Assembly (NCBI GenBank): GCA_027452215.1
Contig: DAIDGQ010000037.1
Location: forward strand, 62,001-126,000
Direction: 5' to 3'
DNA length: 64,000 nucleotides
From: Granulicella sp.
GTDB lineage: Bacteria > Acidobacteriota > Terriglobia > Terriglobales > Acidobacteriaceae
This document shows positions 55,874 to 64,000 of the stretch, piece by piece; the stretch's first letter is position 1, and each line of letters starts with the position of its first letter. Made by a program: the position numbers and the translations under genes. A model generated the notes under the pieces. The model was given only the letters and a program-made list of their open reading frames with translations, had not been told where the DNA came from and did not search any database.

Positions 55874-56605
55874 CTATGGATGTTGGTAAGGCTGTCCCGG
55901 CGCCGCAATCCGATGCGACGCCAGCCACGCAACTACGTCGGTGATCTCCTGGTCCGACATCGGTCGCGCTCCGGTTCCAGCAATATCCGATCGCCAATCC
56001 GGCATCCCCTCCTGCGGCTGCCCCGCGATAATCAAACTCCGCAGTCCCTGATCACTGATCAACGCGAGATATGCAGGATCCACAAGTGACCCGGTATGAA
56101 CTTTGCCGCTGCTCACACCACTTCCATCCGCACCATGGCAACTCGCGCAGAACGTCCCAAACGCCTTCTCTCCCTGCGCCGAATCCCCCGTCGAACTACT
56201 CGCATATGCCGGCGCCGTCTGTACGCCCAACACATCCTTCCGGCTCCACTCCGATTCCATTCCCTGCGCCAGCACCGCAATCTGTTCATCGGTCAACATC
56301 CCGCCGTGGCTTCGCGCGAATCCCGGCATCAACGTTCCAGCGACACCATTCGCCGTTATCATCCGAATCCGATCAACTCCCGCCACAGCGAGGTACACCG
56401 GATTCGCAAGCGAAATTGCCGCTCCCTCCTTGCCATTCTCTCCATGGCAGGCCGCACAGTTCTCTTTGTAGAGCACCGCAAACTTCAACACCTGCGTCGG
56501 TCTCTCGGCCTCAGGCCCCGGCTTTCCCGGAACAACCTTACATCCCGCGCACATCACAACGACTGCGCAGGCCATCATCGAAATACTTCCCCTATGACGC
56601 TTCAT
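55874..56605 (-). CDS. Dihaem cytochrome c lipoprotein
   Basis: 243 residues. A lipoprotein signal with cysteine at 22 (VVVMCAGC) and two c-type haem motifs, CAACH at 50-54 and CASCH at 153-157, with methionines in GTLMPGFARSHGG and QEGMPDWRSD. It probably takes electrons from the bc part to the oxidase in the periplasm. It overlaps the preceding membrane-protein gene by four bases. Confidence 0.88.
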   Translation of the reverse strand: MKRHRGSISMMACAVVVMCAGCKVVPGKPGPEAERPTQVLKFAVLYKENCAACHGENGKEGAAISLANPVYLAVAGVDRIRMITANGVAGTLMPGFARSHGGMLTDEQIAVLAQGMESEWSRKDVLGVQTAPAYASSSTGDSAQGEKAFGTFCASCHGADGSGVSSGKVHTGSLVDPAYLALISDQGLRSLIIAGQPQEGMPDWRSDIAGTGARPMSDQEITDVVAWLASHRIAAPGQPYQHP

Positions 56606-57492
56606 CGCGAAGTATCCTCGTGATCTGAATCTGTCGGCTCTTCCTCAACCAACTCCTCCACATTGCTATGCAGGCCAGCACGCACTGCAAACGGCAGCGC
56701 CTGAAACTGAGGAGTCCGCACCTTGGCCTGCAGGTTCACTACAAATCCGCACACCAGTCCGAACGCAATCTGCGACACCACAAACCAGAACCAATCAATC
56801 CGCTCATTCAGAATCGGGCTCACAATATTCAGCGCCGAATGCAAGATACCCGTGAACAGCAGCGGCACAATGAATCCCGCAGTCACAATCGGATACTTCG
56901 GGAACATCGGCAACATCGCTCCATACAACAGCCCGACCAGCAACGACGTCAGTCCATGAATCACAATCGCTGCCAGCAATCCCTGTAGATGAAACTCTCC
57001 GAGAAACGCATTACTCGCTCCAGCCCAACTCACAAATCCGCCCGCCGCAAGCAGGTTCACCGCGTACCAGAAGCTGTGGTACTTCACCAGGCTGAAGATC
57101 CCCGCCGGTACCGTCATCGCAAGGCCGCCCGCGATGCCGCCCTTGATCCCCGTAATAATCTGAAACGTCTCGACCGGGATGATCTTGCGATGCATCGGCC
57201 CCTTCGGAAGCCGCGCAGCGAGGGTCCGGTTGCTTGTAACGGTCACCTCCTCGGTGCGAACTTCAACCTCTTCGTGCACCTCATGCGGAAGCACCTGCCG
57301 AAACCACCCAACCGTCCCCGCAAACGCGAGCAGTCCTCCCAGAATGCTGACCGCAACATCCGTCACCATCCCCATCAGCACCAGGCTCAGGCCAAGAGCC
57401 AGCACCATTGGCCACGCCGTCGGCGCCGGAAGCTGCAGCCCATGTTCTTCTTGCGCGTGATTGCTGTGCACAGTATCTCCTTCTTGGCTCAT
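56602..57492 (-). CDS. Unknown multi-helix membrane protein of the bc-caa3 cluster
   Basis: 296 residues. The first 75 (HGLQLPAPTAWPMVLALGLS, then a second helix ending near VGWFRQVLPHEVHEEVEV) look like a two-helix oxidase subunit IV. Residues 115-260 form about five further helices (GGIAGGLAMTVPAGIFSLVK, LLAAIVIHGLTSLLVGLLYG, WFWFVVSQIAFGLVCGFVVN) that I cannot assign. It lies between coxC and the dihaem cytochrome gene with ATGA overlaps on both sides, so it is probably a subunit or assembly factor of the complex. Confidence 0.7.
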   Translation of the reverse strand: MSQEGDTVHSNHAQEEHGLQLPAPTAWPMVLALGLSLVLMGMVTDVAVSILGGLLAFAGTVGWFRQVLPHEVHEEVEVRTEEVTVTSNRTLAARLPKGPMHRKIIPVETFQIITGIKGGIAGGLAMTVPAGIFSLVKYHSFWYAVNLLAAGGFVSWAGASNAFLGEFHLQGLLAAIVIHGLTSLLVGLLYGAMLPMFPKYPIVTAGFIVPLLFTGILHSALNIVSPILNERIDWFWFVVSQIAFGLVCGFVVNLQAKVRTPQFQALPFAVRAGLHSNVEELVEEEPTDSDHEDTSR

Positions 57493-58085
57493 CGGCCCAA
57501 CACATACACAACCAGAAACACCACAACCCAGACCGCATCCACGAAGTGCCAGTACAACGACAGCACCTCAAGCTTTTCGCTATGCTCATGGGTCATCGCA
57601 CCATTCAACGAGAACACCAGCGCCAGCATCAGCATGATCAGTCCGACAATCACATGTGTCGCATGCAATCCCACCAGCGAATAAAACGTAGTCCCAAACA
57701 AGTTCGTCTGAATCGTCAGCCCGTCGTGATAGATAAGTTCGTACCACTCGCGACCCGTTCCAGCCAGAAAGATCCCTCCCAGCAGCACCGTGGCCGCCAG
57801 CCAAAGCGAGCACAGATTTCTCTTGCTTTGCCGCAACGCAGAAACGGCCGCATGCACCGTCAGGCTGCTCGATAGCAGGCAAATCGTAGTGAATACCGGC
57901 AGCGTGAGCACATCCTTCGGCGTCGGCCCACTCACGCTCTTGCCGATATAGAACACATACGCCACCACGAAGATGATGAAGATCGAGGCCTCTGCCGCAA
58001 TCAGGCACACCATCCCCACTACGCCGCGAGAGGGCAACTCCCATCCTTCATTCGGACTATTCGGAATCACAGCAGCTTCAATCAC
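57489..58085 (-). CDS. coxC: Cytochrome c oxidase subunit III
   Basis: A 198-residue, five-helix subunit III. GMVCLIAAEASIFIIFVVAY holds the conserved glutamate in the second helix region, FYSLVGLHATHVIVGLIMLM is the family signature, and VLSLYWHFVDAVWVVVFLVV ends the protein. It overlaps coxA by four bases. Confidence 0.9.
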   Translation of the reverse strand: MIEAAVIPNSPNEGWELPSRGVVGMVCLIAAEASIFIIFVVAYVFYIGKSVSGPTPKDVLTLPVFTTICLLSSSLTVHAAVSALRQSKRNLCSLWLAATVLLGGIFLAGTGREWYELIYHDGLTIQTNLFGTTFYSLVGLHATHVIVGLIMLMLALVFSLNGAMTHEHSEKLEVLSLYWHFVDAVWVVVFLVVYVLGR

Positions 58086-59803
58086 GGTCTCTCCTCGCCC
58101 CCAGGTTTTTCAGTCGTCTCGTAGTGGCTGTCAGGATCTTCTGGATGCTTCAAATCCCATAGCGGACGTCGGCTCGCAACACTTGGAATCTTCGCGAAGT
58201 TATAGGTTGCCGGTGGCGAGGTCGTCGACCACTCCAGCGTCCACGCATCCCACGGATCCGCTCCCGCCACCTCCCCTTTGAAGTAAGACCACACCATGTT
58301 GTACACAAACAGCAGCGTTGCAATCGTTTGAAAAATAGCTCCGCTCGAGACAACCATGTTCCAGATCATCCAGCCTCTGTCCGCCTCGTAGGTGTAAATC
58401 CGTCGCGGCATCCCCAGCAGCCCCGGCACGTGCATAAAGTCGAACGTCAGATGAAATCCAATCAGGAACAGCCAGAAGTGCCACTTCCCCATCGTCTCGC
58501 TCAACATGCGTCCGCTCATCTTCGGATACCAGTAATAGAACGCCGAAAACAGCATGAACAAAATCGCACCCACCAATACGTAGTGGAAGTGCGCCACAAC
58601 GAAGTACGATCCCGTCAACTGCCAGTCAAACGGCGCGACCGACAGCATGATCCCCGTCAGTCCGGCAATCAGAAATTGAAACAGGAAGCCGACCGCGAAC
58701 ATCATCGACACCGTAAATCGAATCTTTCCGCCCCAAAGCGTCGCCAGCCAATTGAAAATCTTGATTCCCGTTGGAACCGAGACAGCCATCGTAGCCAGCA
58801 CAAAAAAAGTGTTGGCCCCCGGGCCCATTCCAACCGCGAACATGTGATGCGCCCACACGCTCAGGCTGATGAAGCCAATCCCTACCGAAGCCGCGACCAT
58901 CGCCGGATATCCAAAGATCGCCTTGCGCGAAAAAACCGGAATGATCTCATTGGCAAATGCAAACGCCGGCAGGATGAGGATGTACACCTCCGGATGTCCG
59001 AAGATCCAGAAGAAGTGCATCCACAACACTGCAGATCCACCCGCCTGCGTATCGAAAAAATGCGATCCCAGATAGCGGTCGAGCATCAACATGATCTGCG
59101 CCGCAGTAAGAGGACTCACAGCAACGAACACCATGCAAGACGTAACCAGGTACAGCCACACCAGCAGTGGCAAACGGCTCATCTTCATTCCTGGGCAGCG
59201 CATGCAAATCGCGGTCGCCACAATATTCAGCGATGTCCCGATCGTCCCAATGCCCGTCAGCAGCAGCGACAGCGTCCAGTAGTCCGTGCTATGGCCCGGG
59301 GAAAATACCTGCGCTGTTAGGGGAGCATACGCAAACCAGCCAACATCCGGTGCGCTTCCCGCCCCATAGAGTCCGCTCCCGCCGAAGTAGCTGAAATACA
59401 GCAGCAAGCCACCAAAGGCCGAGATCCAGAAGCTGAAGGCATTCAGCCTGGGAAACGCCATGTCCCTCGCCCCAATCATCAGAGGGATAAGGTAGTTCCC
59501 AAATCCAAACAAAATCGGCATACCAACGAAGAACACCATCGTCGTTCCATGCATCGTGAACAGCCGGTTGAATACCTGCGGCGACACGAAATGATTGTTC
59601 GGAACCGCCAGTTGAACCCGCATCAACAATGCCTCAAACCCGGCCACCACCAGAAAAAATAAAGCGTACCCGATATACATCAGGCCAATCTTCTTGTGGT
59701 CAACCGTCGTTACCCAGTCATGCAGAACCTCAAGCCAGCGACGTTGCGGGGCCTTCTCCACGGTGAGATCGAGTACTTCCGTTACAGGCGTTTGTGTGGC
59801 CAT
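58082..59803 (-). CDS. coxA: Cytochrome c oxidase subunit I
   Basis: A 573-residue haem-copper oxidase with 12 helices. The low-spin haem histidine is in NRLFTMHGTTMVFFV; FWIFGHPEVYILILPAFAF carries the copper B histidine cross-linked to tyrosine; HHMFAVGMG supplies two more copper histidines; FVVAHFHYVLVGAILFMLF carries the last haem ligands. HPEVY with the full proton channels marks an A-type enzyme. It reduces oxygen to water. Confidence 0.96.
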   Translation of the reverse strand: MATQTPVTEVLDLTVEKAPQRRWLEVLHDWVTTVDHKKIGLMYIGYALFFLVVAGFEALLMRVQLAVPNNHFVSPQVFNRLFTMHGTTMVFFVGMPILFGFGNYLIPLMIGARDMAFPRLNAFSFWISAFGGLLLYFSYFGGSGLYGAGSAPDVGWFAYAPLTAQVFSPGHSTDYWTLSLLLTGIGTIGTSLNIVATAICMRCPGMKMSRLPLLVWLYLVTSCMVFVAVSPLTAAQIMLMLDRYLGSHFFDTQAGGSAVLWMHFFWIFGHPEVYILILPAFAFANEIIPVFSRKAIFGYPAMVAASVGIGFISLSVWAHHMFAVGMGPGANTFFVLATMAVSVPTGIKIFNWLATLWGGKIRFTVSMMFAVGFLFQFLIAGLTGIMLSVAPFDWQLTGSYFVVAHFHYVLVGAILFMLFSAFYYWYPKMSGRMLSETMGKWHFWLFLIGFHLTFDFMHVPGLLGMPRRIYTYEADRGWMIWNMVVSSGAIFQTIATLLFVYNMVWSYFKGEVAGADPWDAWTLEWSTTSPPATYNFAKIPSVASRRPLWDLKHPEDPDSHYETTEKPGGEERP

Positions 59804-59823
59804 CGTGTTCCTTCCTTGACGCT

Positions 59824-60837
59824 CTACTTCAGCGTGGTCAGGTACGCTGTGACAGCATCAAGATCATGGCTGTCAAGGTGCATCGGAGGCATCAGCGCCC
59901 CCGGTTTAAAGTTCTCTGGGTTATCCACAAAGCTGCGTATGTTGGCCGCGGTATTTGGCACAGCTCCCGACGCGATCGTGTCACGGCTGGCCACATGCGT
60001 CAGATCAGGCCCGAACCGGCCCGTGGCCACCGTGCCTCGAATCGTGTGGCAGCTAATGCAGGCGTTGTGCTCAAATACCGCTCGCCCCTCCGCCACCCTC
60101 GAGTCCTCCACCGCCGGTTGCCGCTGATGCGCAACCCACGCGTCAAACGCCGCCGGCGTGTCGACGTAAACGCGTATCAGCATCTTCGCGTGCTGGACGC
60201 CACAATATTGCGCGCACTGTCCCAGGTACAGCCCCGTCTCCTGCGGATCGATCCACATCGTATTCACCCGGTTCGGTATCACGTCGGTCTTCCCCGCAAG
60301 CCGAGGTACCCAGAAGCTATGGTCCGTATCCGCCGACGACATCGTCAGGTAGGTCGGCAACATGTGTTTCGGATCGCTCACCGGAACATGCAGCTCATTC
60401 GCCGTCACCACTCCCAGCGCCGGATAGCTGTACTCCCACCAGAACTGATGCCCGATCACCGTCACGTCCAAAGCATCCGCAGGCTTCGGTGCATGCTCCG
60501 TCGTATAAATCACTCGCGCCGTTGCCAGAAACAGCATCACCACAATCAGGATCGGAATCACCGTCCAGGCCAACTCAATCTGATTGCTTCCGTAGATCTG
60601 AGGAGGCTCTTGCTCGGTCACACCGTCTGCCGCCCGAGAGCGATAGCGCACCAGAACATACAGCAGTATGCCTGCCACCAGCACAAAGATCGCGCCCGTA
60701 ATCCATAGCACCAGCATCGACAATCCAAAGACGGAGTGTGCCGGTGTCCCAACAGGGGCAAAGATATTGGTCGGGTTATCGCCGAACGCCGTCGATACGA
60801 TGACGGCAAGGTCGTACAAGCCATGACACGCGAACAT
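59824..60837 (-). CDS. coxB: Cytochrome c oxidase subunit II with fused cytochrome c
   Basis: 337 residues. Two membrane helices (SMLVLWITGAIFVLVAGILL and ELAWTVIPILIVVMLFLATA) precede the CuA domain with ligands in GQCAQYCGVQHAKM (Cys 208, 212, His 216, Met 219). A C-terminal cytochrome c domain carries CISCH at 260-264 and methionine in GALMPPMHLD. This makes the enzyme caa3-type. GGAG is five bases before the ATG. It is the first gene of the minus-strand bc-caa3 operon. Confidence 0.93.
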   Translation of the reverse strand: MFACHGLYDLAVIVSTAFGDNPTNIFAPVGTPAHSVFGLSMLVLWITGAIFVLVAGILLYVLVRYRSRAADGVTEQEPPQIYGSNQIELAWTVIPILIVVMLFLATARVIYTTEHAPKPADALDVTVIGHQFWWEYSYPALGVVTANELHVPVSDPKHMLPTYLTMSSADTDHSFWVPRLAGKTDVIPNRVNTMWIDPQETGLYLGQCAQYCGVQHAKMLIRVYVDTPAAFDAWVAHQRQPAVEDSRVAEGRAVFEHNACISCHTIRGTVATGRFGPDLTHVASRDTIASGAVPNTAANIRSFVDNPENFKPGALMPPMHLDSHDLDAVTAYLTTLK

Positions 60838-61419
<582 letters not shown>

Positions 61420-62390
61420 TACACTCCAAGAGACTTACGGAGCATATGGCACCACAGTGACAATCGAATCCGGGATCGATATCGGTGCATAAGCGCCTCA
61501 TCGAGCGAACGGAGGGTGTGAGTCACCACCCGTCGTCCCTAGATGCAATACCCCATCCTTACAATCTGCCTCTTCGCTGCTCTCACCCAGGTTCACCGTG
61601 GATAAAGACATCCAGAATGATCCTATTGCTCGCGTGCAATAAGAGTTCCTATACTGGCGGCTCCTGGACCGGATTGTCGCGCCCCCGAGGAATCCGGCTA
61701 CTGCCGCGGCCTCACCTATTGACTTCATTGAGTTCGTCATCGTGAAGTCTCCTGGTTCAGATTCTGCTCCCTTCCCGAGTCAGCCACGGTTGGTTCATAT
61801 ACCGCACCATGGTGGCCGGAGACGAACGGTACAGAACGCCCCCTGATATTTATTTTGCCCATCCCGCGTAACCTTTCCCTATTGGCAGCATCGTGATGAA
61901 TAGTGGTCGAAACGATGCAAATGAAGTCGAGCCGAAGCCGGAAGGTGGTTCTTTGGAACCTATCCCCAGTCTGAGTTCTGTCATCTCTCGGGAAGAAGAG
62001 ATCATCGCCCGCACATCCTAGGGCGAGAAGACATGTTTCCATGACATCATCCGCCCGTATGCCCGGATGATGTTCGCCTCGGCCTTGGCTGTCTTGCGGA
62101 ACCCGGCTGTGCTGCTGGATAGTGTGTGTAAGGTGCTCGTCATCTCCGGCGACGAGCAGACATTCGACCTCCCCATGCGATACGAGCAGAGACTGCATTC
62201 GTTCCTTGATAGCCACCTCTGACTGCCTTGGAGCTAACAACCAGCCTTCGACTGCAATGCGCAGTGTGTTCGTGAGGATATCCTTATCGTAACCACGAAG
62301 GAGTTCAACATACGCACACCTGTGCAAGGGCATCCAGACTTGTCGATTGGATAGTTCGTCACGTAGAACCACACGAGAGGCTCAAAACGT
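61420..62390. other. 971-base region without a recognised gene
   Basis: No protein family was recognised on either strand. A minus-strand frame (61737-62372, GTG start, up to 211 residues) has mixed composition with many Arg, His and Asp residues and no visible motif or membrane segment. The plus strand in the same phase is broken by several stops. It could be a decayed gene or plain intergenic DNA. Confidence 0.45.
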
Positions 62391-63959
62391 ATGAGTGAAA
62401 CTCCCACCGCGAGTGGCCCAACATTGATCGCCGAATCCAAGCCACTAAAGAAGGACGCAGACTACGTCTTCTATGAACTCACGCGGAGCATCTGCCCCGA
62501 GTGTCGCAAGGTCATCGACGCCAAAATCCTACTGCGCGACAACAAGGTCTACATGTCGAAGCGCTGCCCAGACCACGGCCCCTTCGAGGCGCTCGTCTAC
62601 GGCGACGCTGAAATGTACATGGCCTTCAGCAAGTACAACAAGCCCGGCACGATTCCTCTTGCCTTCGGCTCCGAGATCAATGACGGCTGCCCGCTCGATT
62701 GCGGCCTCTGCCCCGACCACCAACAGCACGCCTGCCTCGGCATCATCGAGGTCAACAGCAACTGCAACATGAACTGCCCCCTCTGCTTTGCCTCTGCCCG
62801 TCCAGGCTTCAGCCTCACAATGGAAGAAGTAGAAGCCATCCTCGACGACTTCATCCGCACCGAAGGCTCTCCCGAAGTCATCCAGTTCTCCGGCGGCGAG
62901 CCCACCATTCATCCGCAGATCCTGGACTTCGTTCGCGCCGCTAAGGACCGCGGCATTCCGTTCACCATGATCAACACCAACGGCAAGCGCATCGCCCACG
63001 ACGATCGCTTCCTCGCCGATCTCAATGAAGTCCGCCCCTCCCTCTACTTCCAGTTTGACGGCTTCGACTCCGAGACCTATCGCATCATTCGCGGCGAGCC
63101 CGATATCCTTGCCGAAAAACTTCTCGCTCTCGATCGGCTTGCTGCCATAGGCCTTAACGTCACCCTCGTCCCAGCAATCGAACGTGGAGTCAACGAGCAC
63201 GAGATCGGAAGAATCATCGACTTCGCCATCAAGCACCCAGCAGTGCGCGGCATCAACTTCCAGCCGGCCTTTCACGCTGGTCGTCACATGAAGCACGATC
63301 CCATGCAGCGCATCACCATCCCCGACATCGTCAAGATGATCGAAGAGCAGACCGAAAAGAAGTTCATCGTCTCTGATTTCATCCCTGTTCCCTGCTGCTT
63401 CCCCACCTGCAACTCCGTCACCTACGCCTTCATCGACGGCGACAACGTCACGCCCCTTTCACGCATCGTCAATGTATACGAGTACCTCGACTACATCACC
63501 AATCGCGTCATGCCCGACTTCAGCCTCGAGATCAAGAAGGCGCTCGAAGGTCTCTGGTCCTCCTCCTCCGTCTCCGGCTCGCAAAAATCCGCCGAGCAAT
63601 TCTCCGTCTCCTGTCAGGCGTGTGGTCTTCCGGAGAGCCTCACCGTCGGTGACATCGCACAGAACATGCTGATGATCATGCTCACCGACTTCATGGACCC
63701 CTGGACCTTCAATCAAAAGAACCTGATGAAGTGTTGCAAGGAATTCCTCCTCCCCGGAGGCAAGCAGGTTCCGTTCTGTTCCTACAACACCATCGGCTAC
63801 CGCGAGCAGGCGCGCACACAACTGGACGCAATGGAGCCCGAACGTCGTCGCGCCAAACGTGAAGGCACTCCCTACGTGCCACAACCCGTGAACTTCGATA
63901 TGAGCCATCGGTCGGATCCACAACTCACCGCGATCGAGACCGGAACATCTCATGAATGA
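62391..63959 (+). CDS. Radical-SAM protein, tetraether/membrane-spanning lipid synthase-like
   Basis: 522 residues. The classical cluster is CNMNCPLC (Cys 125, 129, 132). Upstream are CPEC (35, 38) with CPDHG (59-63), and CPLDCGLCPDH (100-110), a Cys-rich N-terminal module. IQFSGGEPTIHPQILDFVRA binds SAM. CCFPTCNS, CQACG and the C-terminal KCCKEFLLPGGKQVPFCSYN add more cysteines, likely for auxiliary clusters. This layout matches the MJ0619/Tes branch, which joins lipid tails into membrane-spanning lipids; Acidobacteria make iso-diabolic acid and related lipids. Substrate is inferred; another radical-SAM role is possible. The gene overlaps the next by 8 bases. Confidence 0.75.
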   Translation: MSETPTASGPTLIAESKPLKKDADYVFYELTRSICPECRKVIDAKILLRDNKVYMSKRCPDHGPFEALVYGDAEMYMAFSKYNKPGTIPLAFGSEINDGCPLDCGLCPDHQQHACLGIIEVNSNCNMNCPLCFASARPGFSLTMEEVEAILDDFIRTEGSPEVIQFSGGEPTIHPQILDFVRAAKDRGIPFTMINTNGKRIAHDDRFLADLNEVRPSLYFQFDGFDSETYRIIRGEPDILAEKLLALDRLAAIGLNVTLVPAIERGVNEHEIGRIIDFAIKHPAVRGINFQPAFHAGRHMKHDPMQRITIPDIVKMIEEQTEKKFIVSDFIPVPCCFPTCNSVTYAFIDGDNVTPLSRIVNVYEYLDYITNRVMPDFSLEIKKALEGLWSSSSVSGSQKSAEQFSVSCQACGLPESLTVGDIAQNMLMIMLTDFMDPWTFNQKNLMKCCKEFLLPGGKQVPFCSYNTIGYREQARTQLDAMEPERRRAKREGTPYVPQPVNFDMSHRSDPQLTAIETGTSHE

Positions 63960-64000
63960 ACCGACAAACCAGGCGTCTCCCTCCGTGAAGCAGTGTTGCG
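63952..64000 (+). CDS. Start of a gene at the right edge, possibly a methyltransferase
   Basis: A frame opens with ATG at 63952, overlapping the radical-SAM gene by 8 bases: MNEPTNQASPSVKQCC. Translational coupling makes it a probable partner. The ending VKQCC recalls the N-terminus of some SAM-dependent methyltransferases, but 16 residues are too few to decide. Confidence 0.4.
   Translation, partial: MNEPTNQASPSVKQCC

Noticed and set aside
61737-62372. A 211-codon minus-strand frame as a real gene
   Set aside because: GTG start without a clear ribosome site, no motif, unusual composition. Kept only as a note in the gene-free region.

Overview
The window looks like chromosome of a subdivision-1 acidobacterium (Terriglobus/Granulicella/Edaphobacter type). 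The reasons are a 1234-residue Oar-like TonB receptor with an N-terminal carboxypeptidase-regulatory domain, futalosine-route menaquinone synthesis (mqnC), a Kdp operon with a split kdpD, a complex I operon without nuoEFG, and short intergenic repeats of a kind I remember from these genomes. The assignment is inferred from gene content; no rRNA or marker gene settles it. I see no phage, insertion sequence or CRISPR array.

Layout. (1) 1-3.8 kb: the start of a PAS protein, a tandem universal stress protein, an HdeD-like membrane protein and a nitronate-monooxygenase-like flavoprotein, with CRP/FNR-type palindromes between them. (2) 3.9-14.1 kb: a pectin/galacturonate locus, with pectin methylesterase, GH28 polygalacturonase, tagaturonate epimerase, a gluconokinase-like kinase and an SDR dehydrogenase on the minus strand; a LacI regulator and a large TonB receptor lie on the plus strand. 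Two near-identical operator palindromes flank lacI. (3) 14.2-16.5 kb: HAD hydrolase, isoaspartyl peptidase/asparaginase, tRNA-Leu(GAG). (4) 16.5-23.3 kb: 2-oxoacid:ferredoxin oxidoreductase (korAB) and pyruvate:ferredoxin oxidoreductase (nifJ), divergent from (5) 23.4-35.8 kb: a complex I operon nuoABCDIHJKLMMN with two NuoM subunits and no NADH module. Together, (4) and (5) suggest ferredoxin-fed respiration. (6) 36.0-40.8 kb: L-arabinose genes galM, araD, araB divergent from a second LacI regulator, with a perfect operator palindrome between. (7) 40.9-42.0 kb: mqnC, which makes the menaquinone that complex I and the bc complex would use.

(8) 42.1-52.1 kb: potassium uptake: a DUF4118 sensor kinase (minus strand) facing away from a KdpD N-terminal half, kdpE, a porin, a 32-residue membrane peptide, kdpF, kdpA, kdpB and kdpC, with three copies of an intergenic repeat. 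(9) 52.1-60.8 kb: a SnoaL-like protein, then an aerobic respiratory cluster on the minus strand (coxB with cytochrome c, coxA, coxC, an unknown membrane subunit, dihaem cytochrome c, Rieske protein, cytochrome b fused to cytochrome c, CtaG), which reads as a bc-caa3 supercomplex. (10) 61.3-64 kb: tRNA-Asp(GTC), about 1 kb without a recognisable gene, a radical-SAM protein resembling tetraether/membrane-spanning lipid synthases, and the start of one more gene.

The window therefore holds low-potential (ferredoxin) and high-potential (oxygen) ends of a respiratory chain, two plant cell-wall sugar loci under LacI control, and osmotic/potassium control. Most starts were chosen from Shine-Dalgarno spacing and ATGA-type overlaps; where they differ from the longest open frame this is stated.
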